Positions 46,386-57,746 are shown, counted from the first letter of the stretch. The stretch is 64,000 nucleotides of DNA from Cephalopachus bancanus (GCA_027257055.1 JAPVLO010000007.1:6386001-6450000), one strand, 5' to 3'. Notes: generated from the letters alone by a model not told the origin. Translations and numbers: made by a program.

Positions 46386-46570
46386 AAGAAAATGAAACCA
46401 ATGTAGTGAATGAGAGACAAAACAAAAAGAGATCCTTGGGCCATCTGGAGTCACTGGGTCTGCCGCAACTGCAACCAATTTAACCCCCTTCTTTCTTTTC
46501 TAGTTCAGTTGAGTTGTTTTGCTTTTTGACTTTTTTGTGTTGCTGTTGTTTTGCTTCTTTAAACCTAAAG

Positions 46571-46714
46571 AGCGCTAGTAAATGTGCTGTCTGATGATAT
46601 TGTCAAAAACCGACGCCAGATAAGGTCGGGAACCATTGCCGAGCCATATTACACCATCTTGCTTAACACCATGGCCCTCACTGACCTTGTTCTGCAGGTC
46701 TACATGATGCATTA
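46571..46714 (+). CDS. Candidate internal coding exon, product unknown
   Basis: A frame stays open for 48 codons from just after a TAA at 46566 to a TAG that is split by a near-perfect donor (TA|GTAAGT at 46713-46720), so splicing would remove the stop. Acceptor-like AGs lie at 46569-46570, 46571-46572 or 46577-46578, after a T-rich tract (46515-46560). The peptide includes 'NVLSDDIVKNRRQIRSGT'. Five CpGs within about 70 bases stand out against the AT-rich flanks. I do not recognise a family. It may instead be a non-coding RNA exon, part of an ancient conserved element, or chance. Confidence 0.25.
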
Positions 46715-47461
46715 GTAAGTATTTTCTTTGGCAAAGTGGTGAGGTCTTAGCTTCCCTGGCCTCAAGAAAATGGCAAGTTAAAGACGGAAAAACAGTTTTA
46801 GAAACGCTTCTACTGTAGGCATCAGCATCCAGTGCTTTTTATTTTTCTTTTTTTTTTGGATGGGGTCCCAACTGGTAACTCAAAATCTACGAAAATAGCA
46901 TTTCCAAAAACCATACTCCTTAAAACAAATGTATATTGCCCAATAAGTTTGAAAAGCCCTGGGCTTCACTAAGTTAAATATATTTCTTTTATGCAGGGTT
47001 TCTAAGAGATCTGAGTATACTCATGCATATGCTTCTAAGGGGTTCAAGTGGGTTTCTCTTATCTAACCATAGAAAAATTTGAAATATTATGCAGGATTTT
47101 GTTTTTCCAGAGACCAATGTACTGAAAGCTCTTTCTACATGACATTCATTCTTGAAGCTCCATGTCTTACAGCTCTAAACTATAAGCCTGAGTCCCTTCT
47201 GAGCCTTGCTGGAGTTCCCAGTAAGGAAGGGACCAGCAGGCAGGGGTTGCACCGTCCCCTCATCCTCTTTGAGAACTTTACTTTGAGAACACCTTCCCCA
47301 CAAAGTTTAGACATTTCATGATGAGCATATTATGTTTGTTCATTTCACAGTCTTATAAAAATTAAAAGCAGCTGCTACGAATAAAGTATGTGGGCCCCTG
47401 TCTTTGTAGATAAAAATATGCACAAAGGCATTCTCCCTCACTAAACACTCACATGTCTTAC

Positions 47462-47763
47462 CTGGACACAGTGGTGTCAAAGGACATGCTCCTCCAGCCG
47501 ATTGCTCTACCTTTTCCTGAGGACAAAAGGAATCATTTGGAGACTTCTCATTTGAAGTCCTTTTCTTTTGAAATATATTTGAACTTGTTTCATCTCCTTT
47601 TACTTTTCTTTTTACAAGCTGACACTTTTTTAAACTTTCAGAGACATCCCAGTTTTTGGGGTAAATTCTTAGGCAAGTTTTGGGACAATTTCTGCATAAA
47701 GGAACTCTGTCTGACACGCTCAATAAAGAGCCATTCATTTTCATTGACTTTTCATGAATTTTA
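47462..47763 (-). CDS. Candidate internal coding exon, product unknown
   Basis: On the minus strand a frame of 152 codons (47798 to 47340) runs through a strong donor, CCAG|GTAAGA, at 47462/47461. A possible acceptor is 'aaaatcaag|taaaattc' at 47763, after a pyrimidine-rich stretch. Within the limits the peptide is rich in Lys, Ser and Cys ('VPLCRNCPKTCLRIYPKNWD'). I do not recognise a domain. The opposite strand has a 137-codon frame over the same bases, which weakens the case. Coding is possible but not shown. Confidence 0.22.
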
Positions 47764-48167
47764 CTTGATTTTAAAACAAATGATAACATGGAAATCAAAA
47801 GTAATAGGAGGGAAATGGGTGATTCTTGATTTTTTTTTTCACTTTAAGCATACACAAATATACTAAACCCAGAGTTTTTACATCATTTATAGAAAATTGA
47901 ATTTTCTTGGGGACTATGAGAACTCCCTGAAGAGACACAGGACTTCCATCAGATAAACTGGTAGCAATGTTGTAGACTGTGTCTCCTGTCCTGTAACCAC
48001 CACCCAAAGCTCTTGTCTCCTTTCTGTTCTATCCAGCATAGTGGCTGCAGATCATGCACTGCTTTAAGGGAACTCTTTCAGTTGGGCCCCCCAACATCTA
48101 TTTACCTTGTCATTGTATACTGCCCATCTTCATCTGGGGGATTACCCATCTCCCACTGTGTACTGTC

Positions 48168-50738
48168 TTGGGTTGGATATAAGTCAAGATGTCCTGCCAT
48201 TGCCTAGTGTAGTGGGTTGGCTATAAGTCAAGGTGCCCTGTCATTGACTAGTAGGAGTAGGTTGGATATAAGTCAAAGTTCCCTGCCTTTGCCTACCAGA
48301 GTGGGTTGGATATAAGTCAAAGTGTCTTGTCATTTTCTACTGGGGGTGGGTTGGCTATAAGTCAAGGTGTCCTGCCATTCTTTAGCTGAGGGGTTTGACT
48401 ATAAATCAAGGTGCCCTGCCACTACCTAGTAGGGTGGGTTGACTATAAGTCAAGGTCACCTGCCATCCTTTAGCAGATGGGGCTAGCTACAAGTCAAAGT
48501 GTTCTGTCATTGCTTAATGGGGTGGGTTAAATATAAGTCAAGTTACCCTGCCATTGCCCATTGAGGTAAGTGAGCTGTAAGTTAAGATGTCCTGTCATTG
48601 CCTATTGAGGAAGACTGGATATAAGTCAAGGTGTTTGGCCATTGCCTATTGGAGAAGGTTGGATATAAGTCAAGTTACCCTGTCATTGCCTATTGGAGTT
48701 GGTTGGCTATAAGCAAAGGTATCCTGTCATCGCCTTTTGGGGCAGGTTAGATATAAGACAAGTTACCTTGCCATTGCCTGTTGGGGTAGGTTGGCTTTAA
48801 GTCAAAGTGTTCTGCCATTCCCTATTGGGGTGAGTTGGATATAAGTCTAGGTGTCCTGCTATTCCCTAGCGAAGGGTTTTGTTATAAGCCAAAATTCCCT
48901 GCCCTTGCCTAGTGGGATGGAGTGGCTATAAGTTAAGGTGCCCTTTTATTGCATAGTGGGGGTGGGTTGGCTATAAGTCAAGGTTTCCTGCCATTCCTTA
49001 GCAGAAGGGGTGGCTGTAAGTCAAGGTGGCTTACCATTGCCTAGTGGGGCTAGACGGACTGTAAATCAAGGTGCCCTGCAATTGCTTAGTGAGGTGGGTT
49101 GGATATAAGTAAAGGTGCCCTGCCATTGTCTAGTGGGTGGATCAGCTATAAGTCAAGGTGGCCTTTCATTTCCTTGTGGAGCAGGAGGTTAGCTATAAGT
49201 CAAGGTATCCTGCCATTGTCCAGTGGGGGTATGTTGGCTACAAGTCAAGGTGTCCTGCCATTGTCTAGTAGGGGTGGGTTGGCCATAAATCAAGATGGCC
49301 TGCAATTTCCTAGTAGGGTGGGTTTGCTATAAGTCAAAATGCCCTTTCACTGTCTAGTGGGGTAGGTTGGCTGTAAGCCAAGATTTTCTGCCAATGCCTA
49401 GTGTGGTGAGGTGGCTATAAAAGTCAAGGTGCCTTGCCATTGCCTATTGGAGAAGGTTGGCTATAAATCAAGGTCTCCTGCCATTCCTTAGCAGAGGGTG
49501 TTGGCTATAAGTCAAGGGTCCCAAAATTCCTTAGCAGAGGGGTTTAGCCATAAGTCAAGGTTCCCTGTCATTGCCTAGTAGGGTGGGTTGGATATAAGTA
49601 AAGCTACACTGCCATTGCCTATTGGGGTAGATTGGCTTTAAGTCAAGGTGCACGGCCATTGCCTAATGTGATGGGTTGGATATAAGTCAAGTTACCCTGC
49701 CGTTGCCTATTGCATGGGTGGAGTATAAGTCAAGGTGCCCTGTCATTGCCTATTACGTAGGTGGGCTATAAGTCAAGGATTCCTGTCATTGCCTATTGTG
49801 GCAGGCTGGCTATAAGTCAAGATACCCTGACATTGCCTGTTGGGGTGGATTGGTGCCCTGCCATTTCTTATTGGTGTGGTTTGGCTATAAGTCACTTTGC
49901 CCTGTCATAGTCGAATGTGGTGGGTTGGATATAAGTCAAATTACCCCGCCATTGTCTATTGGGGTAGGTTGTTTTTTTTTTTTTTTTTGCGTTTTTGTGT
50001 GTGTTGGAGTCTTACTCTGTCACCCAGACTGGAGTGCAGTGGCTGCTCCCGGCCACCGCAGCTTCGACCTCTTGGGCTCCAGTGATCCTTCCACCTCAGC
50101 CTTCCAAGCAGCTGGAACTACAGGCGCACACTACCACGCCCGATAAATTTTTGACTTATTGTAAAGATGAGTTCTTGCCAAGTTGCCCAGGCGGGTCTCG
50201 AACCCACGTGCTCAGGCAATCCACTCACCTCAGCCTCCCAAAGGCACGGGATTACAGGCTGAGCCACCAAGCCTGGCTGATAGGTTGGTTTTAAGTCAAG
50301 GTGCCCTACCATTTCCTATTGGAGTGGGTTGGATACAAGTCAAGTTGTCCTGCTGTTCCCTAGCAGAGGGGGTACATTATAAGTCAAGGTACCCTGCTAT
50401 TGCCTAGTGAGGTGGGTTGGCTATAAGTCAAGGTGTCTTGCCATTGATTAGCGATATGGGAAGGCTATAAGTTATGGTTCTCTGTCATTGCCTATTGAAG
50501 TAGGTTGGCTATAAGGCAAGGTGTTCTGCCATTGCCTAGCAGGGTAGGTTGGCTATAAGCCAAGTTTTCCTGCCATTGCATAGTAGGATGAGTTAGCTGC
50601 AAGTCAAGGTGCTGTAGTGAAGTAGGTTGGCCACAAGTCGAGTTATTTTTCCATTTCCTGATAAGGTGTGTTAATTATAAGCAGAGTGTCCTCCATTGCC
50701 TAATTGGGTGGACAGGCTACAAGTCAAGTTGCCCAGCA
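48168..50738. repeat. Minisatellite, about 50 units of 44-46 bp, split by an Alu
   Basis: Tandem units have the core 'gggttggctataagtcaagg', then 'tgccctgccattgcctagt' and 'ggggt'. Starts of the 'aagtca' motif fall at 48181, 48225, 48270, 48315 and 48359, giving a period of 44-45. Units differ at many sites and by 1-2 base indels, and 'ggctataag' alternates with 'ggatataag'. An antisense Alu at 49972-50280 interrupts the array. There are no spacers of unique sequence between units, so it is not a CRISPR array. The 45-base period leaves short in-phase ORFs, but indels break them. Confidence 0.97.
49972..50280 (-). mobile_element. Alu dimer inserted into the minisatellite
   Basis: Poly-T, 'gttggagtcttactctgtca', both arms reversed, 'caggcgggtctcgaacccac', ending 'gctgagccaccaagcctggc'. 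The phrase 'taggttg' before it (49965-49971) and after it (50281-50287) is the target duplication, and the array resumes in register. It carries the young lineage block, so the array is older than this insertion. Confidence 0.95.
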
Positions 50739-51264
50739 TTGCTGCTCAAAATGAGGGATGGGAGACACTGGAACTCAAGCTGGGCAATTTCAGCAAGTTC
50801 TCCCTCTCCCTCTCTTTCTCTCTCTCCCCTCGAACAGAAATTTTGACTGTTAATCAAAATGACCTAAGGCAGGGAAAAGAGTTAACCTGATTCCCACCAA
50901 GCGCACAGGGCTGAGATGCCTGTTATGAGCTTCCACTACCCAGTCCCTGACTCTGATCTTGATTTTCCCAGACCTAGCTCTCATTCTCTCGCTAAATCCT
51001 CTTCTGCTTAACCAGTTTGTGACCTGGGTCGCCCTCATTGACCCAAAACCCAAATCATCAGATCAAATGATTCTTTTCTACCTGAGAAGAGACAGCTAGA
51101 AGTCCTCCCAGACATTGCAGGGCATCTGGTCTCCCTCCTCTGTGAAAAGAGGTGGGTAATGCCCCTTCGAGGGATGTCCAGGCCAGCGCCCAATACAGAG
51201 GGTGCTGAACTCCTCCAGCAATGGCCCTTTGGCATGGAGAAAACAGCATAACTCCATGACAAAG
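50739..51264. other. Unassigned sequence
   Basis: A (CT)n-like tract lies at 50800-50828. Overlapping minus-strand frames at 50850-51341 show no domain. No gene called. Confidence 0.4.
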
Positions 51265-51533
51265 TGTGTGTGCTCTGGACCGAAGCTGTCTAGTTTGATC
51301 CAAGCTCTGTTTCTTGCCACTGTTTGACCTGCATGAGTCACCTAGCCTCTCTGTGCCTCAGCTTCCTAGACTGTCAAATGCAACTAATGCCATTATTTTT
51401 ATTTCAAGGGCTTGCTTTGAGGTTTAATGAATTAACACATGTAAAGCGCATGGAACAGTACTTGACCCAAACATTCACTCAATGAGTGTTATTCAATTCT
51501 TACTCTTATTATTGCTATTATTATTATTATTGT
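51265..51533 (+). mobile_element. MIR SINE, well preserved
   Basis: 'tgctctggaccgaagctg', 'ttgacctgcatgagtcacct', 'ctctctgtgcctcagcttcc', 'aacacatgtaaagcgcatgg' keep the full MIR order from near its 5' end to the tail, ending in (TTA)n. Confidence 0.85.
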
Positions 51534-51955
51534 TGCTAAAAATACAATTCTTACCAATTTAGTTTAAAGACCCAACTGGCTTTTATTAGTGAATTGAGAG
51601 TCAGGCAGCATCCCATCTAAAGTTTTATAATGGAGCTCCCTTGAGCTGAGCAGAGGAGGTGAGCTTCATAGGCAGAAAAAGGCGGAATGAAGAAAGGAAC
51701 AAAAGGGATTGGTAATTACAAAGTTATTTCTTTTCTTACAAGGACAAAACAGAGGAAACTTCCTTATCAGGCTGGCTCAGGCAATCTGGGCCCTTTCTGA
51801 TTGGTTGTTGCAAATCTCTTGTTTGTTGGAAAATTGGCCCATTTTAGTCCAGTTTGCTTATATGACACCTAGCACAAGCAAGTCTATCCTGGTTTGGTCT
51901 GGTCTGTTGAGCCCAGTACAAGAGCTCTGCCTAAAAGTTGAATTCCCACACTTTT
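51534..51955 (-). mobile_element. Solo LTR, minus strand
   Basis: Read on the minus strand: starts 'tgtgggaattcaac', then promoter-like 'cattataaaactttagatgg', an 'aataaaagccagttggg' polyadenylation signal, and an end near 'tatttttagca'. TG...CA ends, a TATA-like box and a signal spaced 60-70 bases from it fit a retroviral LTR. It sits at the (TTA)n end of the MIR. No internal viral genes nearby. Family not assigned. Confidence 0.65.
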
Positions 51956-52154
51956 ATTAAACATTATTATTACTCCTAATGAAAATTTGCTCTGGCTCAG
52001 ACTGTGGTCATGACTTTACAGATCAAAGACTGACCTACCAGCACACTGAGAGCTGATCCTTCTCACAGCAATAGACCTACAGAAGCTGAGCTTTACAGAT
52101 GAAGTATAAAAGCAAATACCAGGTGTTAATTTATGGTAACTTGACTCTGTCATC
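51956..52154. other. Short unassigned gap
   Basis: No gene; (TTA)-type remnant at its start, otherwise featureless. Confidence 0.4.
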
Positions 52155-52375
52155 TGTGTTCAAGAACCCAGTCTATGAGGTCAAACTGCTTTGGATTCAA
52201 ATCTCAGCTCTGCCACTTGCACACTGTGGATGGAAAAAAGTTATGTTAACCCCTCTCAATGTGCCCTCAATCCTGCCTCAGAAGATTGAAGTGGGAATTA
52301 ACACAAATTAGTATACACAGAGGGTTTCACAGGGAGCCTGGTGCCTAGTAAGTGCTCTGTAAACGGCAGCAAAAT
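52155..52375 (+). mobile_element. MIR SINE fossil
   Basis: 'ggattcaaatctcagctctg', 'ccacttgcacactgtgg', 'aacccctctcaatgtgccct' and 'ggtgcctagtaagtgctctg' follow MIR in sense. Confidence 0.75.
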
Positions 52376-53224
52376 GTCCTGTAATTATCATGGTAATTGA
52401 AAAAGTTGCACCTGCATGACCACTAGGCCATTCTGTTACCATGGACATAAGAAGCCAGCTGGTATTCAGAGTATCATTTGTCTGCTTTTAGAATGAGAAA
52501 TAACTCATGCTGAGAACAGAACTCCCCATGATTTCTGCATTGTTTCCCTGTAAACAGACCAATGTGGCATGTCACAGATAATCAGCAAATAGCCTGGGAA
52601 CTTACAATAGACACAAGAAGAGTGTGAGGTATTAAGTGTTTAATGTCATCGGGTTAAGAAGATGCATCAGCCTCAGATGACAGACTTTGCCAGTCTGGCC
52701 AGAATACTCCAAGGGCTAAAGTTCTCTCTGCCCCTCAGAGGAGCTCCAAATAAATTTCCATAGCTGAGTTTCCTGAAAAGAGCAAAACCTTCTTTGCATG
52801 ACACAGCCTTACCTTAGATATGTTAATAGATTTACTTAGGTACCTGCAGAGCCAGCTACCTGTCTCCCTCTCCAGCTGGCTCTGCCTCTCTCTTCTGGAG
52901 AATTCTATGCTGATTTATTTCCTAAATGCTTTTGATGTTAGTGTTTCTAAGTTCTGTAGGAGGGAAGGGACACCTCAGTTCAGCCTCCAGATACTGTTTA
53001 CACCTAAAGCCTCAGTGCAGGGTAACTTGGATCACTTCAAATTCTAAAGTTGCACATGTAATTGAACTCAGTTTTTAAAAATTTACAACGTCTTTACATA
53101 GAGTAATAACACCAGATCCCATTATGAGATGCTCCATTATGTGGTAGTCACATATGCTATCTTCCACCATATGCAGCACTCAAAATCATGTATCATACTA
53201 AATCCCAAAGTAAAGCCATGTGTA
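52376..53224. other. Unassigned sequence
   Basis: No gene and no confident repeat call. The run to 53224 may include decayed L1M ahead of the fragment that begins at 53225. Confidence 0.4.
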
Positions 53225-54200
53225 ATACTACTCAGCAATGAAAAGGAATGAACTACTGATACACAAAAAACTTGAATGGATTTCAAGGGAATCATCTTGA
53301 GTGAAAAAAGCTATCCTCAATAGTTTACATAGTGTATGACTCCCATATCTATAACATTCTTGTAATTGATGACAATTGAAGTAGGGTGAAGCTGCTCCAT
53401 GAGGTCTTAACTTCACCACTGAAAGAAATTTTAAAGCAAGTCCAAAGTATAATTTTAGATAAAATTTATTAGAAAGAAAAAAACATGCTCGAGAGAACAT
53501 GAGTGTCTTAAGAGGCAGGACACATGCTTGCCTTTGACAAGAAGCATTATATAATTTTACAACAGTGTTTAAGTAAACCATGAGCTAAGAGCAGAGGACT
53601 GCACTTATCTGGTCATTACCATGTTTATGGTTATTACATAGTTTGTATTACTATTTCTCAACCTTTTAAGGTCACAGGGACTTTCTAAATAACGAAAGTT
53701 ACCATCTAACTAGATTTGGGCTTTTCTTAGAACATCATGTCTGTGTTTTGGGTAATTCCCTATTGTTTGTGTGATTTGCTGCACTGGTAATTTCATATTC
53801 CAACCCACAAGATGGTCAGGACTGATAGCCTGGCTGGTTGGGTGGAGATTGTGTACCAATAAAAAAGACACCAGGATACTTAATCACCCTGTTTCTCAGT
53901 TATCTAACTTAGACTTACCTAAGAAAATTTGTTTAACTACATCTAAACTACATACAATGCTAACTTTGCCTACTTCAACATAACAAAAGTTCAGAGATGG
54001 AAAGCATATTAGAAGTTGCCAGGACTTGGTTGGGGAAGAGAGTAGTATCTTGGCTGTGACAGAGTGGCATGAGGGGAATTTAAGAGGGACCTGTTCTCTG
54101 TCAGGACTGTGATGAGACTTAGTAGAATCTGCACATGACATAAAATTACATGGAACTAAATCCCCACACATAAAGGAGAAAAAGTAATACATTTTCCTCA
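53225..54200 (+). mobile_element. Old L1M 3' end, split by a solo LTR
   Basis: 53225-53370 ('aatgaaaaggaatgaactac', 'atcatcttgagtgaaaaaag') and 53979-54200 ('gagatggaaagcatattaga', 'aatctgcacatgacataaaa') join in L1 ORF2-3'UTR order once the LTR between them is removed. Confidence 0.7.
53377..53977 (-). mobile_element. Solo LTR with perfect terminal inverted repeats, inside L1M
   Basis: Ends are 'tgaagtagg' and 'cctacttca', a perfect 9-base inverted repeat with TG...CA ends (10 bases if the outer T/A pair is included). On the minus strand an 'aataaattttatct' polyadenylation signal lies near the end, about 85 bases before the terminus, as in an ERV LTR. About 600 bases long, no internal genes. 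Direct repeats at the junction are short ('aca'-type) and decayed. Confidence 0.65.
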
Positions 54201-54784
54201 CTCATTTCAAGGATCGTGGTTGACATTCCTATAATAAAAAACAGATTTCCAAGAAATAAGCATAATAAATGTATTTAATCAAAGTTTGATATGACTTGGA
54301 AACCTCCAGAAATGAATACCCAAGGACCCAGGGAAAACTGTATTTTGATATTAAGTCTGATTAAAAAAGCGGAGAAACATAACTGAACAAAAAGGGGTAT
54401 AGTCTAATGGTAATAATCTGAGGGCAACTTTAGCACGGCCTGTTTGTTCAGAATCTTTTCTTTGTAAAACAGTTCTCCCTCCACACCCCTTTCCAACCCT
54501 CAGGTATGGAACAGGACACCTGTTACATGAGGATCTTCAGAAAAGAAGGGAAGAGGTCAGAGAGTGTTTTAAGTTTTATGGCTTGCTTTGGGAGAGAGTA
54601 ATTCTAGTTTCTAAGACCTGCTTCAGGGAGAAAGAAGAAGAGGAGCAGGAGGGCAGTACAAGGTCAGAGACCTTCTCGCTTCTGAGACCCTCTTGTCTTC
54701 TCCAGCTCAAAAGTGCCAAGGTGCCATACTTTGGGATATCATGCTCTGGGTTCCAACACAAACACACACAAATGGGCATTTCTT
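54201..54784. other. Unassigned sequence
   Basis: No gene; a GA-rich patch near 54628-54650 only. Confidence 0.4.
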
Positions 54785-55115
54785 AGAACTGCTATAAGAG
54801 CACTCTGCAGACTGGGTGGCTTAAAAACAGAATTTTATTTCTCCCTGTTTTGGAGGCTGGATATCTAAGATCAAGTTGCCAGCATGGTCAGGTTCAGGTG
54901 AGGGCCCTCTTCTGGGTTACAGGCTGCACTTTACATGGAGGAAAGAAAGTGAGACAACTCTCTGGAGTTGGTTTTATAAGAGACTAATCCCATTCATGAG
55001 GGCTCCACTCTTATGACTTCATTACTTTCCAAATGCCCATACCCTATACCATCACCTTGGTATAGGATTTCAAACACATGAAATTTGAAGGGACACAAAC
55101 ATTTAGTCTATAACA
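54785..55115 (+). mobile_element. Diverged interspersed repeat, same family as 5490-5765
   Basis: 'gactgggtggcttaaaaac', 'ttttggaggctggatatcta', 'ataagagactaatcccattc', 'atgagggctccactcttatg' line up with the copy at 5490-5765 and extend it on the 5' side. Common mid-age family; I do not assign a name. Confidence 0.6.
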
Positions 55116-55657
55116 TGGTGCATATTACATTAGCACCATATGCTTAAAGTCAGTTGAGTGTATCAATGTCAATATCCGTTTCTTGATAGTTCTTTACAAG
55201 ATGTTTTGCAAGATGTTATCACTGGAGGAAGTTGAGTGAAGGGGGTAGAGAATTTCTCTGTAATATTTCTTACAACTGCATGTGAATCTACTTGTTACTG
55301 GGAGGCAGCGAGACATAGTAGTGTCTACAAGCCAAACAACATCTCTTCAGATATCACACAACTGCCTGTCACTTCTGTGACCCTGGGCCTGTTAATCAGA
55401 ATTCTAGAACCTCAGACCCTCAGATACACAGTGAGAGTAACAGTAGTGCCGATCCCATGGGGTAGCTTTTTAAAAATTATTTACTTATTTAAGTTAACCA
55501 GAGTCAATTTGCATACTTATGGTAGCAAAACACAAACAAAATAAAAACAAACAAAACAACATTGACTAATACATATGATATTATTTCATAATAGGAAATC
55601 AGACAACTAAAATGATATATTTTATCTGGCAAATGATGTACTCAGACAAATCTTTTA

Positions 55658-55700
<43 letters not shown>

Positions 55701-56377
55701 GGATGAAATACATAAGCAAAAAATCTGTATTTTACATTATTTTTTTTCAAGGTTAGAGAAAGATCTATAAAACAAAAACAAAAAGTCAAAGATTTCAGAG
55801 AAAGGAAAAACATATTCAGATGACGCCAGTGGTGGCCTTTCACCTTGATGTTCAGCTACTTTGCTAGTACAATGGGCAAAAAGCTGAGAAGCTGAGGACA
55901 AAGCCAAGCATGAGTGAGAGCTAAGCAGAGCTTCTGGCAGTGTTCTGAGACTGGGAGATATTCAAGGAGGCCACAATTGCCAGGACATATAGATCCAAAA
56001 TCTTGGAGGGAAGACAAGCACAGAGATACAAGACCAATATCCTGATCTAGTTTTCCCCTTGAGATATTTGCCAATTTGTAAGTGAGGAATAGTGAAATGC
56101 TAAGAAGACAGGCAGAAAACTGTTCTAGAGTCAAATAAACTAATGACTTTCAGCAGGCTTATGGTGCTAAAAAGGTAAAGTTGGAGTTCAGAGGCATACC
56201 TAGGAAAAGAAGCAAATAGAAAGGAGAATCCCTGCCTTACATAGTAGAAACCCAGTCTTGAGGTAATATAACAAATTCTGATTGACTTCAGTGGGTATTC
56301 CTCTAACACAATTGCCTTATACAAAATACACTATAATATATAGAAACTCTACCCCACTGTTCAATCAAAAATTTTTT
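55116..56377. other. Unassigned, with a CA microsatellite
   Basis: A (CA)n tract of about 16 units lies at 55663-55697. The rest up to the L1 target site shows no gene or recognised repeat. Confidence 0.5.
55663..55697. repeat. (CA)n microsatellite
   Basis: Roughly sixteen uninterrupted CA units; likely variable in length. Confidence 0.97.
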
Positions 56378-56392
56378 AAAAATAGCATGTAG

Positions 56393-57746
56393 GGACTTCC
56401 AGCAAGATGGCGATGGGGCAACCTGGTCTGTGAAACCCTCTGCAAAGGAGAACTGCAGTGGGTCTCTGGCTCTCGCCCCAGGGGCTGTGGACTCCAACAT
56501 TGCAGCCTGCTCTTCATACAGAGCTCAGCCATTGCCACCAGTCCAGTCCACTGTGATTGCCACTGGGGCATCACAGTGGACTGGACAGCCACTGCAGTGC
56601 AGACGCTGCCGTCGCCACCGCCGGTAGCACATCGTACCACCGGGGTGGAGGTGATCCATGACTTCAGTCCTTGAAGCCCCTTCAGGGAAGATCTGCTGGA
56701 ATCGCTGCCACCTCTCCTACGACCCAGACGTCCTGCCCGCCGTGAGTCTCCTGCCTATGCCCTGAGGCAGGCATCCATCTCCAGTCTCTGCCGGTTCCTG
56801 CCAGGCCCCACCCCCTCTGGGGCAAGCCACTGAGATAGCACCACCTGCTGGCGATTCAAGGTAACAACACTGAAACGGGAGAAATAAGCTTGAAAAGACA
56901 GGCAGGAGTGGTGAACGGAGGGTGATCTGAACTGTCCTTCACAGCAGACCAGGGGCAACTGACCCTAACTGCAAACTAATTTACCAGCTTGCAAAGAAAG
57001 CTAGAAATCAGAACTGAAAGGACATTGGACTTAAACGAAAAGTCTCAGAGAGTGCTTCATTGATTCTGTTAGTTTAATGACTTAATTCTATTCCTACTCT
57101 ATTGTTCCTTTTTTTTCCTCTTCCTTTTCTTCTCTTTTCTTCTCTCTGTAAACCTTATCTTTGTATAGAGGAACAGCACACCATAAGGTGGCTAGTTAGC
57201 TTGTATGTTAGCATCACTATATGTTTTATTTTTTTTTGTATGGGAGTTGGTTTGTCTGTAGCTGTGGTCTATTGCTTTTATCTGTTTCAGTATAGGTCTC
57301 TCTCTCCATTTGTTGGCACATGTTTGTTTCCCCCCTTACTCCTTTATCTCTCCACCCCCCCTTCAACCCACTGTCTGCTCCATTCTTTTCCCTCTGCTAA
57401 ACACATTTTATTTCAGGGAGTAAACCTACAGACCCACTGCACGGACAGATTCCAAGGAAGTGAGAAGTGGGTTCCAGATTATCCACACACCTGTAAGCGA
57501 ATACCAGGACCTGCAGATAGATTTTGAATCACAGCTCCCCTCCTTAAGTAATCTCAAAACTGCAAAAAGGACCACCCCCAACCTACAGTGCAACTCCAGA
57601 ATTGAACAAAGTAAGAGGGCATACATAAAGAATAGGATATTGAAGAAACAGAAGTAAAACTAATCCCTTTACCCCTGAATAACAGAATTAAAGAAAATGG
57701 TGACGTGGAAGGAAGGAAAAAGTAGGGAGGGGGAAAAACCGCACAA
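56393..57746 (+). promoter_or_regulatory. L1 5'UTR with YY1-type site and 17-bp hairpin
   Basis: The first bases read 'ggacttccagcaagatggcg'; 'aagatggcg' (near 56404-56412) matches the YY1 site that sits at the start of primate L1 promoters and sets the start site. A perfect 17-base inverted repeat lies at 56541-56557 and 56570-56586 with a 12-base loop. The region is CpG-rich up to about 56760 and T-rich after 57090. Presumably a pol II promoter in its ancestor. Confidence 0.75.

Larger units (their letters stand above)
46386..48165. other. Unique-looking interval between L1 and minisatellite
   Basis: No known repeat is recognised here. It carries two candidate exons on opposite strands (listed separately), several CpGs, and good splice-donor-like sites. 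The part 46780-47330 is AT-rich and featureless. Confidence 0.5.

Noticed and set aside
46571..46714. Small nuclear or nucleolar RNA gene
   Set aside because: I compared the text with the spliceosomal RNAs, 7SK, RNase P/MRP and U3 as I remember them and saw no match; no clear box C/D or H/ACA layout.
47453..47866. 137-codon plus-strand ORF
   Set aside because: Mirror of the minus-strand candidate; the plus frame has no splice borders and reads as hydrophobic, low-complexity text.
48168..50738. CRISPR-like array
   Set aside because: Units are directly tandem, with no unique spacers, and the host is a mammal. It is a minisatellite.
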